The translations under genes and the position numbers were made by a program. From NCBI GenBank assembly GCA_963787285.1, contig CAWBCM010000006.1, positions 155,064-219,063 of the forward strand: a stretch of 64,000 nucleotides of DNA. The letters are read 5' to 3'. Shown here piece by piece: positions 8,687-17,507 of the stretch. Position 1 is the first letter of the stretch. Each line of letters begins with the position of its first letter. This stretch comes from JAHEJN01 sp963787285. Lineage in GTDB: Bacteria; Actinomycetota; Acidimicrobiia; Acidimicrobiales; JAHEJN01. A model generated the notes under the pieces. That model did not search any database. It saw only the letters and a program-made list of their open reading frames with translations, and was not told the DNA's origin.

Positions 8687-9958
8687 CTACCGCCCGGTAC
8701 CCCGGTAGTCGAACCCGAGAGCGGTCATGTGCTCGCGATCGAGCAGGTTGCGACCGTCGACGATGTTGGGATGGGCCATGACCTCCCGGACGCGTTCGAA
8801 GTCGAGGTCCCGGAACTCGGGCCAATCGGTGACGATGAGAACGACGTCGGCGCCGTCGACCGCCTTGTAGGGATCGTCGACGATGTCGACCCTGCTGTCG
8901 GGGAGCGACCCGACTTGTGGGTCATAGGCGACCACCTCCGCATCGGCGTACAGCAGCCGTTGGATGATGTGCAACGCCGGTGACTCGCGATAGTCGTCGG
9001 TTCCCGACTTGAAGGCGAGGCCGAGGATCGCGACCCGTCGACCCTGGAGACCGCCGGTCAGTTCTGCGGCCTTGCCCACGAACCGATCGAACTGCTGCTG
9101 ATTGACGCGCACGGTGGTCTGCAGCAGGTCGAACTGATAGCCGGCCTGTCGAGACATCCAGTCGAGCGCGAGGGTGTCCTTGGGGAAGCACGAGCCACCC
9201 CAGCCGGGCCCGGGTTGGAGATAGTGGGATCCGATCCGATGATCGGCGCCGAGACCCTCGAGCACCTCGAGGCCGTCGGCACCGACGATCTCGCACAGTG
9301 TTGCGATCGAGTTGACGAACGAGAGTTTCATCGCGAGATACGAGTTGGAGGCGTACTTGATCATCTCCGCCGACGGCGCGTCGCACACGATCGTGCGACC
9401 GTCCAGCTTCTCGAACAGCGCGGCAACCCGCTCGCCTGCGACTTCGTCGTCGGTCCCGATGACGATGCGATCGGGGTGCAGCGAGTCGTGGATGGCGGTT
9501 CCCTCTCGCAGGAACTCCGGGTTCGACACCACCCGGAGATCGTCGCGGCCCAGCCAGTGGGCCACCCGCACGGTGGAGCCCACCGGCACGGTCGACTTGT
9601 TGACCACGATCGCGTCGCGGGCCAGCACGGGAGCGATCTGCTTGGCGGCCGTCTCCACGAAGGTGAGATCGGCGAAGCCGTCGGGGGCCTGCGGCGTGGG
9701 GACGCACAGGAAGGCGATGTCGGCACCGTCGGCGGCCGAGGAGGCTCCCACGACGAATCGAAGACGGCCATTGGCCAGTCCTTCGTCGAGCAGCTCTGAC
9801 AGGCCCTCCTCGAAGATCGGCGACCGGCCGGATTGCAGCAGATCGATCCGCTGTTCGTCGATGTCGCCACAGACGACATCGTGGCCGAGGTGGGCCAGCA
9901 CCGTCGCCGTGGTGAGCCCGACGTACCCCGCTCCGATTACCGCAATGCGCTCGCTCAC
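8687..9958 (-). CDS. UDP-glucose 6-dehydrogenase
   Basis: 423 residues from the GTG at 9958. An N-terminal NAD-binding fold (IAVIGAGYVGLTTA) is followed by the central helical domain and the catalytic cysteine motif GPGWGGSCFPKD. A C-terminal UDP-binding domain contains GLAFKSGTDDYRESP. It oxidises UDP-glucose to UDP-glucuronate with two NAD+. It lies just ahead of the PssD/PssE-like pair in the same orientation, so glucuronate is probably delivered to a polysaccharide. The frame stays open far upstream of the GTG, but the Rossmann start fixes this N-terminus. A UDP-N-acetyl sugar dehydrogenase cannot be excluded by eye. Confidence 0.9.
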   Translation of the reverse strand: MSERIAVIGAGYVGLTTATVLAHLGHDVVCGDIDEQRIDLLQSGRSPIFEEGLSELLDEGLANGRLRFVVGASSAADGADIAFLCVPTPQAPDGFADLTFVETAAKQIAPVLARDAIVVNKSTVPVGSTVRVAHWLGRDDLRVVSNPEFLREGTAIHDSLHPDRIVIGTDDEVAGERVAALFEKLDGRTIVCDAPSAEMIKYASNSYLAMKLSFVNSIATLCEIVGADGLEVLEGLGADHRIGSHYLQPGPGWGGSCFPKDTLALDWMSRQAGYQFDLLQTTVRVNQQQFDRFVGKAAELTGGLQGRRVAILGLAFKSGTDDYRESPALHIIQRLLYADAEVVAYDPQVGSLPDSRVDIVDDPYKAVDGADVVLIVTDWPEFRDLDFERVREVMAHPNIVDGRNLLDREHMTALGFDYRGTGR

Positions 9959-10055
9959 ACTTCCGCCCTTGGTCGTTGCCCGATACCGGCCCGACCGATC
10001 GGGCCGCCCGACAGTGTAGGCGTGGTCGACCCCACCGATCACTGGTCCGAACGGA

Positions 10056-10325
10056 TCAGTGATGGGCCCCGACCGCGGGTTTCCTGCGAAGTCGCCGCAG
10101 CGGCGGTTCGGTCTTCGGGGGCTGTTTGCGGGGTGGGAGGTCGGCCAGGAGATCGACCGTGGCGTCGGTGACCCTGGCCACCGCTCGCTCGAACGCCGCT
10201 TCGGTTGCCGCGCTCGTCTTCTGGACGCCGCTGATCTTGCGGACGTACTGGCGGGCGCCGGCCTCGATCTCCTCGAGGGTCGCCGACGGCTCGAGGCCAC
10301 GCAGGGTGGTGATGTTTCGACACAT
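10056..10325 (-). CDS. DUF2277 family protein
   Basis: An 89-residue basic protein starting MCRNITTLRGLEPSAT, the conserved beginning of DUF2277, followed by EIEAGARQYVRKISG and an ATEAAFERAVARV helix. Function is unknown. The C-terminus is Pro/Arg rich. The start at 10325 is the only ATG that gives the family N-terminus. Confidence 0.85.
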   Translation of the reverse strand: MCRNITTLRGLEPSATLEEIEAGARQYVRKISGVQKTSAATEAAFERAVARVTDATVDLLADLPPRKQPPKTEPPLRRLRRKPAVGAHH

Positions 10326-10356
10326 GCGCCGACCGTACCGCGGCAGCGCGCCGGCG

Positions 10357-11145
10357 TCAGCGGCCCTCGAAGCGCGGCGGACGTTTCTCGACGAAGCTGG
10401 CCACACCCTCGGCCGCGTCGTCGGTGGCGGCCAGCCGGGCCTGGTCGGGACCCATGGCGGCGACCGCCACGTGGTGACCCTCCGTGAGGTAGCGCCACGA
10501 CGCGGCCTTGGTGGCCTGTACGGCCAAGGGCGCGCCCCGGCAGATGACCTCGGCCAGCTCGATGGCCCGGTCCAGCTCGGCTCCGGCCGGGACGACCTCT
10601 TGGACGAGGCCGATCCGGTACGCCTCGTCGGCGTCGAATTCGTCGCTGGTCAGGAGGTGGTACATGGCGTTGCCCCAGCCGCCCCGCTGAACGAACCGCA
10701 TGGTCGCCCCACCGGTCGCATGGATGCCGCGGAGGGGTTCGAGCTGGGAGAAGCGACAGTTGTCGGCGGCGACGACGATGTCGCCGGCCAGCATCAACTC
10801 GATGCCGAGGGTGTAGGTGATGCCCTTCACCGCCGAGACGATCGGTTTCGAGCATGCTCGACCGAGCGCGGTCGGATCGACGCGGTCGACGTCGGAGCTG
10901 CGCCGTTGGCCCGTCCTCATACGCTCGGCCCAACGGGGGAGGTCGAGGCCGGCGGTGAAGTGATCGCCGTGGGCGAACAACACGCCGACCCACAGGTCGG
11001 GATCGGTGTCGAGGTCGGTGTAGGCCTCGACCAGCCCGTCCATCATCTCGGGCGTGAACCCGTTCAGCTTTGCCGGTCGATCGATGCCGATGAGCAGCAC
11101 ATGGCCGCGCGTTTCGAGGGTTATCGCGCCGAGGTCGTCTGCCAT
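10357..11145 (-). CDS. crotonase-family enoyl-CoA hydratase/isomerase
   Basis: 262 residues with the crotonase fold. The first oxyanion segment is HFTAGLDLPRW. The second is SAVKGITYTLG followed by IELMLAGD, which holds the first catalytic glutamate position. A second acidic position lies in FSQLEPLRGI. It probably hydrates or isomerises an enoyl-CoA in fatty-acid or amino-acid breakdown, but crotonase substrates cannot be assigned by sequence alone. A crotonase with this mid-region (AGDIVVAADNCRFSQLEP) is common in Actinobacteria. It lies 31 bp upstream of the DUF2277 gene in the same direction. Confidence 0.88.
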   Translation of the reverse strand: MADDLGAITLETRGHVLLIGIDRPAKLNGFTPEMMDGLVEAYTDLDTDPDLWVGVLFAHGDHFTAGLDLPRWAERMRTGQRRSSDVDRVDPTALGRACSKPIVSAVKGITYTLGIELMLAGDIVVAADNCRFSQLEPLRGIHATGGATMRFVQRGGWGNAMYHLLTSDEFDADEAYRIGLVQEVVPAGAELDRAIELAEVICRGAPLAVQATKAASWRYLTEGHHVAVAAMGPDQARLAATDDAAEGVASFVEKRPPRFEGR

Positions 11146-11236
11146 GGAAGGAATCTACGGACATTCCGGGCGTGGGGTGTAAGCAACGGCGCATCGGGCC
11201 GTCTCCCTGTCACCGAACACACGACAGGAGACCGCA

Positions 11237-12262
11237 ATGAACACGAACCGAACCACCAAGTCCCGAGCCGCCGCCATCGGCGTGGGATTCCTTGCCGCCA
11301 CCCTCACGCTGGGGCTCGCCGTACCGGGCGCCTCCGCCGCTGAGCCCGATGGGCCGGAGCTCGAGAGCATTGTCGAGGCCATTCCCATGCTGCCGGCCGA
11401 CGGGATTTTCGTTCCCGTTGTACCGATCGTGCCGAGCGCCGACGTGGTCGTGGACTGCGCGGCAACCGACCAGGTTCGGGTGGAGATCGGCAACCACACC
11501 GCCAACTTCTTCGTGGTCGAGACCTCCGTCGATGCGGTTCTGGTCGATACCCAGCTCGTCGGCCCGAACAACGCCCACGGGTTGGCGCTCGACTTCGCCG
11601 AGAACGACACCCACGACGTCGCGGTGACCGCGGGCACCACGACCCTGTTCGAGCAGGCGATCACGCTCGACTGCCTGCTGCCGGCTCCTTCCTACGAGAT
11701 CATCCAGAACTGCGACACGGATCAGGCCTACGCCCGGCTCGTCAACGACGGTGACGACACGGCGTACATGGGGGTGCAGTACCCCGACGTGATGCACATG
11801 GAGATCGAGATCGCACCCCACAGCTCCGAGGACTGGCTGTTGGCCGTCCCGGCGGGTGGGTCCGTCGAGTTCGAGGTGGTTTCCAGCGGTGCCACCATCG
11901 GAAGCGAGGTCTTCGAGTTCACCTGCCCGGTTGCGCCGCCGGCTCCGACCCCGCAACCTGCTCCTTCACCAGCTCCGGCCGGACCGACACCTGCACCGGC
12001 GATCGTGAACGACGCGAGTGAGCCTGCGCCGACCGACGTCGCCCCCATCCCGGTCGACCTCGCCGCCGACGGCACCACGAGTGCTGACGCCGAGCCGCCC
12101 GAGGTGCCCGACAGCGACGAAGAGATCGCCGCACCGGTCGCCGTCGAGCTGGCCGGCTCCGAGCACGGCAACGGGCTGGCCATCGCCGTCGCCCTCGTTC
12201 TCATCGGGCTGACCATTCTCGGTGGAGTCGTTCTGGCCACCACCCGTGATGGTCAGCGCTGA
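11237..12262 (+). CDS. secreted cell-surface protein with C-terminal membrane anchor
   Basis: 341 residues. An N-terminal signal peptide (basic NTNRTTKSR, hydrophobic core to about residue 32, cleavage after GASA) is followed by a beta-rich region with two Cys-containing repeat-like modules (VDCAATDQVRVEIGN and IQNCDTDQAYARLVN). A Pro/Ala-rich linker (about 235-265), an acidic stretch, and a C-terminal helix (GLAIAVALVLIGLTIL) with a short basic tail come next. This is the layout of a wall-spanning surface protein. No sortase LPxTG motif is seen. A good ribosome site (AGGAGA) precedes the ATG. It lies upstream of the sigma-factor fusion and could be linked to it functionally. Confidence 0.7.
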   Translation: MNTNRTTKSRAAAIGVGFLAATLTLGLAVPGASAAEPDGPELESIVEAIPMLPADGIFVPVVPIVPSADVVVDCAATDQVRVEIGNHTANFFVVETSVDAVLVDTQLVGPNNAHGLALDFAENDTHDVAVTAGTTTLFEQAITLDCLLPAPSYEIIQNCDTDQAYARLVNDGDDTAYMGVQYPDVMHMEIEIAPHSSEDWLLAVPAGGSVEFEVVSSGATIGSEVFEFTCPVAPPAPTPQPAPSPAPAGPTPAPAIVNDASEPAPTDVAPIPVDLAADGTTSADAEPPEVPDSDEEIAAPVAVELAGSEHGNGLAIAVALVLIGLTILGGVVLATTRDGQR

Positions 12263-12290
12263 GGCTTCGACCGAACCGAACGATCAGAAA

Positions 12291-12333
12291 GGGGAGCGGG
12301 GCCGTGACTCATCACCAACGGTCCTCGCTCCCC
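12291..12333 (+). terminator. large GC-rich hairpin between surface protein and sigma gene
   Basis: GGGGAGCG at 12291-12298 pairs perfectly with CGCTCCCC at 12326-12333, and CCGT (12302-12305) pairs with ACGG (12318-12321) inside it. There is no U-tract afterwards. It may be a non-canonical terminator for the upstream gene, or a structure in the 5' leader of the sigma gene, whose ATG is only 13 bases away. Confidence 0.5.
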
Positions 12334-12346
12334 GAGTTGGGGAACA

Positions 12347-14131
12347 ATGGAAACCGTGACCGAGCGTTCCGATGCCGAGCTGGTCGTCGCCGCCGTGGGC
12401 GGCGACTCGGCCGCGCTCGGGGGAATCTACGACCGGTACGCCGACCGTGTGTACTCGTTCTGCCAGTCGCGGCTGCGCAACCACGAGCAGGCAGCCGACG
12501 CCACCCAGGAGACCTTCGTGCGGGCGGCACTGCGGTTGGGCACGCTACGCGAGCCCTCGAAGCTGCGCTCGTGGCTCTTCGCCATCGCCCGGAACCAGAT
12601 CGTCGACCAGGCCCGGCAACGCGAGCGCAGCACGTCCATGGAAGCCGCAGGCGAGATGGCTGCTGATCTCCCGGACCACGACGCCGATCTGCTGCGCGCC
12701 GATGCCGCCACACTGTTGTGGGAGGCCGCCGGATCGCTCCAAGAACGCGACTTCACGCTGCTCGAGCTGCAACTGCGTCAGGGACTCGAGGGGACCGATC
12801 TCGCCGATGCCCTCGGTGTGTCGACAAGTCATCTCCACACCCTGCAGTCCCGCATGAAGGACCGCATCGAGAAGGCCCTGGGCGCCCTGCTCATCGCCCG
12901 CCACGGTCGCGACGACTGCGATGGGCTCCAAGCGTTGCTGGCCGACTGGGACGGCCGCTACACCGTGGCCGTGCGGTCGAAGGTGACCCGACATGTCGAG
13001 AGCTGCGACGTCTGTCGGCACACCAAGGCTGCCGTCGTCGTTCCCAGTCGGTTCCTGGGCGTGCTCCCGCTGATGGCTGCGCCGATCCTCCTACGGGCGA
13101 AGACTGCCGCCGCCATGGAAGCGGCCCGCACCGGCGCATCGGGCGTGGCCGTCGAGGAATCGGCGTGGACGTGGCGAGACGACGGATTTCCGAATGCTCT
13201 CGGCCCGGACGCGGCGAAGACGGGATCGGGTCTGCTCGCAATCGTCGTGGCGATCGCGTTCGTGTTGATCGGCGCCGGAGCCGGCGGTGCGTGGTACTTC
13301 GGTGGGGACGACCAGGTGAGCATCGTCGCACCCGGCGAGGGCGACGAGCCGGCACCGCTCGTCGCCGAGCCCACCCCCACCCCCGAGCCGACCCCCGACG
13401 TCACTCCCGACCCGACACCGTCGGCCACGCCGACTCCCGAGCCCAAGGTGGACATCGGGCCGATCCCGACCCCCACCCCGGCGCCGCCGACTCCGGTGCC
13501 GCCTCCGCCCACTCCTGTTCCCCCCACGCCGGTTCCACCGACACCGGTGCCGGGCTCCATCGCCGTCGGTGCCGCGAACGTGAGCCTCGGTCTGGCCGCC
13601 CAGGCTCCCCTCGGGCTGTCGAATCCCGGGGCTCAGGCCGCCCCGTTCACGGCCGGCGCGACTGCTCCCTTCTCGGTTTCACCCGCCTCGGGCCAGGTCG
13701 GTCCGGGAGGGTCCCAGCAGCTGGTGGTCGCCGTGAATCGCAATGGTCTGCCCGACGGTGTCGTGTCCGGCTCGCTCACCATCGCAACGCCGGCCGGTCC
13801 GGTCAGTGTCTCGCTGTCGGCTCTGGTCGACACCACCGCACCCCAGGTTCGCGTCGTCGCGCCGCAGTTCGGCGCCGTCGTGTGCATCGGCGACACCGTC
13901 CCCGTGAGTGCCGCCGCCACCGATGCGGGCGGTTTGACCGGCGTTTCGGTGAGCTGGTCGGGTCCGACGGGTACCGGCGGCACCGCGGCCCTCTCCGGTG
14001 GACCCGAGTCGTGGACCGGCAGTGCCGGACCGTTCCCGTCGCGTGGCGTGGTCCTGCTCACCGTCACGGCCACCGACGGCGTCGGGCTGTCGGCATCGAG
14101 CACGGTCGATGTCTTGTCCGACACCTGCTGA
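12347..14131 (+). CDS. ECF sigma factor fused to zinc-binding, transmembrane and extracellular domains
   Basis: 594 residues in one continuous frame. Residues 8-95 form sigma region 2 (DRYADRVYSFC, ATQETFVRAAL). Residues 115-180 are sigma-4-like, ending SHLHTLQSRMKDRI. An anti-sigma-type zinc motif H-x3-C-x2-C lies at 216-223. A single membrane helix spans about 294-316. A Pro/Thr-rich stalk (about 335-405) leads to an extracellular beta-sandwich-like region of about 190 residues. Fused sigma factors with C-terminal zinc-finger and membrane extensions are known in Actinobacteria (for example the ECF52-like group). This one would be membrane-tethered, with an outside sensor. Release by proteolysis is an inference. 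The M50 protease at 58009 is a candidate. Confidence 0.85.
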   Translation: METVTERSDAELVVAAVGGDSAALGGIYDRYADRVYSFCQSRLRNHEQAADATQETFVRAALRLGTLREPSKLRSWLFAIARNQIVDQARQRERSTSMEAAGEMAADLPDHDADLLRADAATLLWEAAGSLQERDFTLLELQLRQGLEGTDLADALGVSTSHLHTLQSRMKDRIEKALGALLIARHGRDDCDGLQALLADWDGRYTVAVRSKVTRHVESCDVCRHTKAAVVVPSRFLGVLPLMAAPILLRAKTAAAMEAARTGASGVAVEESAWTWRDDGFPNALGPDAAKTGSGLLAIVVAIAFVLIGAGAGGAWYFGGDDQVSIVAPGEGDEPAPLVAEPTPTPEPTPDVTPDPTPSATPTPEPKVDIGPIPTPTPAPPTPVPPPPTPVPPTPVPPTPVPGSIAVGAANVSLGLAAQAPLGLSNPGAQAAPFTAGATAPFSVSPASGQVGPGGSQQLVVAVNRNGLPDGVVSGSLTIATPAGPVSVSLSALVDTTAPQVRVVAPQFGAVVCIGDTVPVSAAATDAGGLTGVSVSWSGPTGTGGTAALSGGPESWTGSAGPFPSRGVVLLTVTATDGVGLSASSTVDVLSDTC

Positions 14132-14145
14132 ACTAGGTTCCTGGC

Positions 14146-15427
14146 GTGACCTCCGTCGACTCCGTGGTGCCGCCCGTCGGCGTACCGAACCCGATCCTGT
14201 TCGACTTCTGGACCCGGCCGGCGGCCGATATCGATGCCGACCTTGCTGTGCTTCGCGACGCCGGACCGGTCTTCGTGTCCGAACCGGTGCCCGACCCGGG
14301 GTTCCCCCTTCCGCAGGGGCCGGGCGCGTGGATCCTCACCCGCCACGCCGACATCCTGCACGCGTCGAAGCATGCGCCGCTGTTCAGCTCGGCCGCCGGG
14401 GTCACTGCGCTCGACACGCCGATCGAGTTCCGCGAGTTCTTCTCGTCGATCATCGCCATGGACGACCCTCGTCACGCCCGCTTGCGCCGGCTCGTGTCGG
14501 CCGGCTTCACCCCCCGCATGCTCGCCCGTTTGCAGCACCACGTCGAAGCCACGGCGCGCGACATCGTCGATCGTGTCGCCGAGGAAGGGTCGTGTGACTT
14601 CGTGGTCGACGTCGCCGCGGCGCTGCCGCTGAAGATCGTGTGCGAGCTCATGGGCGTGCCCGAGTCGCAGTACGACTTCGTGTTCGACCAGTCGAACGTG
14701 ATTCTGGGCGCCGGAGACCCCGAGTACGTGCCCGACGCCTCCGACATCCTCACCGCGATCCTCACTGCCGGCCAGGCGCTGGCCGAACTGATGGACGAGG
14801 TCGCCGCGCAGAAGGCGGGCGGCGACGGCGACGATCTCACGTCGTTGCTCGTCAACGCCGAGGTCGACGGTGAGCGACTCGACCATCAGGATCTCGCCAG
14901 CTTCTTCATTCTGTCTGGTGATCGCCGGCAACGAGACCACCCGCAACGCCATCAGCTGGGGCCTCGAGTACCTGAGCGCCAACCCCGATCAGCGCCGCAT
15001 CTGGCAGAACGATCCCGATGGCGTCACCGCCACCGCGGTCGAGGAGATCGTCCGTCTGGCCAGTCCCGTCACCTACATGCGTCGCACGCTGCTCGACGAC
15101 ACGGAGGTCTCGGGAGTCCCGATGGCGGCCGGCGACAAGGTGCTCATGTTCTACCTGGCCGCCAATCGTGATCCGGCGGTCTTCGACGACCCGCTGCGGT
15201 TCGACGTTCTGCGCACGCCGAACAACCATGTGGGCTTCGGAGGTCCGGGTCCGCACTTCTGTCTCGGTGCGCATCTGGCCCGGCGTGAGATATCGGTGAT
15301 GTTCACCGAGCTGTTCGCCCGACTGCCCGACATCGAGGCCGTCGGTGAGCCGCAGTTGCTGCGATCGAGCTTCATCCACGGCATCAAACACCTTCCGGCC
15401 GAGTTCACCCCGGTTCGTGGTCGCTGA
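14146..15427 (+). CDS. cytochrome P450 (frameshift near 14913)
   Basis: About 426 residues when one extra T near 14913 is removed. The two frames together give the I-helix AGNETTR, the ExxR motif EEIVR and the heme loop FGGPGPHFCLGAHLAR with its cysteine ligand. The N-terminal region (DDPRHARLRRLVSAGFTPRML) resembles the CYP125/CYP142-like group, which oxidises sterol side chains. That substrate is only a guess. It would need separate ferredoxin and reductase partners, and none is adjacent. Its stop overlaps the possible GTG start of the MOSC remnant. Confidence 0.85.
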
Positions 15428-15936
15428 CGAGCCCTCGCTCGTGGTGAGCGAAATCTGGCGCTATCCGGTCAAGTCGATGCAGGGCGAAACGCTCACGACC
15501 GCCGCCGTCACCCCCATCGGCATCGAGGGCGATCGAGGATGGGGGCTGGCCGATCCGGCCACCGAAAAAGGTGCTCACGGCCCGACGCGAGCCGAAGATG
15601 CTCTTCGCCGCTGCTCGACTCGAAGGCACCGAGGTCGTGATCACGCTCCCCGACGGTTCCGAGACCGCCGACGATGCCGTTCTGTCGGCGTGGCTCGGAG
15701 CGCGACGTCGCTCTCGTTCGAGCCGGTGAGGAGGGTGGCGTGTACGAGAACCCGCTCGACCCCGCAACCGAGCAGGACTGGGTCGAGTGGCAAGGGCCCG
15801 GCCTCGCCTGGCACGACAGCGCCAGGAGCCGGGTGTCGCTGGTGTCGACGCACGAGTCTCGACAGGCGTCGACATCGGTCGTATCCGGGCCAATCTCGTG
15901 TGCCGCGGTCACGGCGAGGACGCTCTGGTCGGTCGA
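15417..15936 (+). pseudogene. MOSC-domain protein, frameshifted and truncated
   Basis: Pieces in three frames together read as a MOSC N-terminal beta-barrel and part of the MOSC domain: VSEIWRYPVKSMQGE, then KVLTARREPKMLF, then WLGRDVALVRAGEEGG, DWVEWQGPG and DIGRIRANLVCRG. MOSC proteins bind molybdenum cofactor or sulfur. Frame changes occur near 15567 (A5 run), 15692 and 15865. The expected C-terminal part, including the conserved cysteine region, is absent. At about 15936 the sequence switches abruptly to an opposite-strand FG-GAP gene, so the gene is truncated as well as frameshifted. Confidence 0.7.
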
Positions 15937-16240
15937 TGTTCATCAGGGTGAACGTCGTCGCCGCGCCGGTAGGCGAGGTCGTCGACGCCGTTACCGTCCC
16001 AGTCGCCAACATAGAAATTCGTGTCGCTCGGAGACCCGAAATCGAGCTCGAAGTCCGCGGCACCGCCGGTGAGCTGGTTCGCGAAGAACCAGCGGCTCAC
16101 CTGAGCCGCGCCGTTCTGATTCGGACTCGAGACCCCGGGCAGAAGCCCGAGAATCGCGGCCAGGACGGCGACGGACAGCGCACGCCAGGGACGATGACGC
16201 TCGCTCGGGCTGGATTCGTGGTCACGGTCGCATGGATCGC
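15936..16240 (-). pseudogene. N-terminal fragment of a secreted FG-GAP protein
   Basis: Read on the minus strand, this begins with a signal-peptide-like segment (RALSVAVLAAILGLLPGVSS). It then enters an FG-GAP-type repeat (FYVGDWDGNGVDDLAYRRG) and stops abruptly at the junction with the MOSC remnant near 15936. A GTG near 16230 could start it only if a frameshift follows. It is a fragment of a separate gene, because the FG-GAP frame upstream ends in a stop at 16300. Confidence 0.5.
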
Positions 16241-16299
16241 GTCAAGTCCCGCGAGGCGTCGGCGCCTGGGATCGGTCTCGATGGCGGCACGGTGCTCGT

Positions 16300-17505
16300 C
16301 TACTCGACCCGGCGCACGGCGAAGGTGTCGACGCCGTTGCCGTTCCAATCGCCGACGATGAGCTCGTCGGTGGCCATGCCGTACGCGATGACGGTTTGGG
16401 CGGGGCCAGGCTGGAAGTCGTTGCGGATGAAGATCAGGTTCCCGCGGCGCACGGCGAAGGTGTCGATGCCGTCCTGGTTCCAGTCGCCGACGAGCACTTC
16501 GTCGCCGGCCTTGCCGTAGCCGAACACGATGTCGGCGGGACCAGACGTCGTGGAGTTGCGGACGAAGAACGTGTTACCTCTGCGCACGGCGAAGGTGTCT
16601 TGGCCATTGCCGTTCCAGTCGCCGACGAACACTTCGTCGCCGGCTCTCCCGTAGCCCAACACGATGTCGGCGGTTCCGGGGGCGATGGTGTTCTTGAGGT
16701 AGTAGATGTTGCCTCGGCGAGCGGCCGAGCGTGTCGGTGCCGTTGGCGTTCCAGTCGCCGACGAGGGTGGTGTCGGTCGCCTTGCCGTAGCCGACGGTCT
16801 TGAATGCGTTGCCGCGCTCGTCGACCAGCGTGTACACGTTGCCCACACGGGACCCGAAGCCGTCGGTTCCGTTGCCGTCCCAATCGCCGGCAATGACCTG
16901 ACCGGTCGGCGTGCCGAACAAGAAGCTGTAGTCAGCGGGGCCCGATGCGATTCTGTTGGCGACGTAGATTCGTGACCTCAAGGTTGGCGGGTGGGATCAC
17001 GGGGACAGCGGAGACCTCGATGTCGAGGTCGGCTCGGCCGGTGGCGCCGTCGTTGTCGGTCAACTCGTAGGTGCAGCTGTCGGTGCCGGAGAATCCGGCG
17101 GTAGGTGTGTACGTGACCGAGCCGGCACCGCTCGGCGGCGCACGTGCCGTTGGCCGCCTGAGTGACGATGGTGGCCGGCCCCACGGCCGCCAGGTCGTCC
17201 TGGCCGCCTCCGTCCTGAGCGTTGCCGTCCGATGTGCGGAGTCCTCGTGTGAGACCGTCGTTGGCGACGCACGTTCGTCGTGACCGCCACACCCGCATCG
17301 GTGATCGCGGCATCGTCGACGGAGCGGGCGGCTGGTTCACGTAGATGGCGATGGTGTTGCCGCTCGGCGGAGTGCAGGTAACAGTGACCATGTTTCCGGT
17401 GTTGAGGACGCTGACCTCAGAAACGGTCGCCGTCAACGGGGCACCGGCATCGGCGGCGGTGATCGTGTAGGCAACCGAACCGTCAGGCTGGGTGAGCAGC
17501 GTCGA
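16300..17505 (-). pseudogene. C-terminal fragment of a cadherin-like/FG-GAP repeat secreted protein
   Basis: In several minus-strand frames the sequence reads: a beta-sandwich segment (AYTITAADAGAPLTATVSEV), a VCBS/Big_9-type module with TYTPTAGFSGTD-like sequence, then at least five 45-residue FG-GAP-like repeats of the form VGDWNGNGxDTFAVRRGN, ending in a stop at 16300. Frameshifts fall near 16725 and at several points between 16980 and 17330. There is no start codon. The coding sequence begins right at the 3' end of the TldE gene, so the 5' part is missing. Such proteins are exported, and their repeats form Ca2+-binding propeller blades. Misassembly through repeats is a real possibility. 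Confidence 0.6.
16312..16760. repeat. tandem 135-bp repeats encoding FG-GAP-like blades
   Basis: The word GCGCACGGC recurs at 16312, 16447 and 16582, with a degenerate copy near 16717. That is an exact 135-bp (45-codon) period. Each copy encodes G-D-W-N-x-(N/D)-G-x-D-T-F-A-V-R-R on the minus strand. Confidence 0.75.
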
Positions 17506-17507
17506 GC

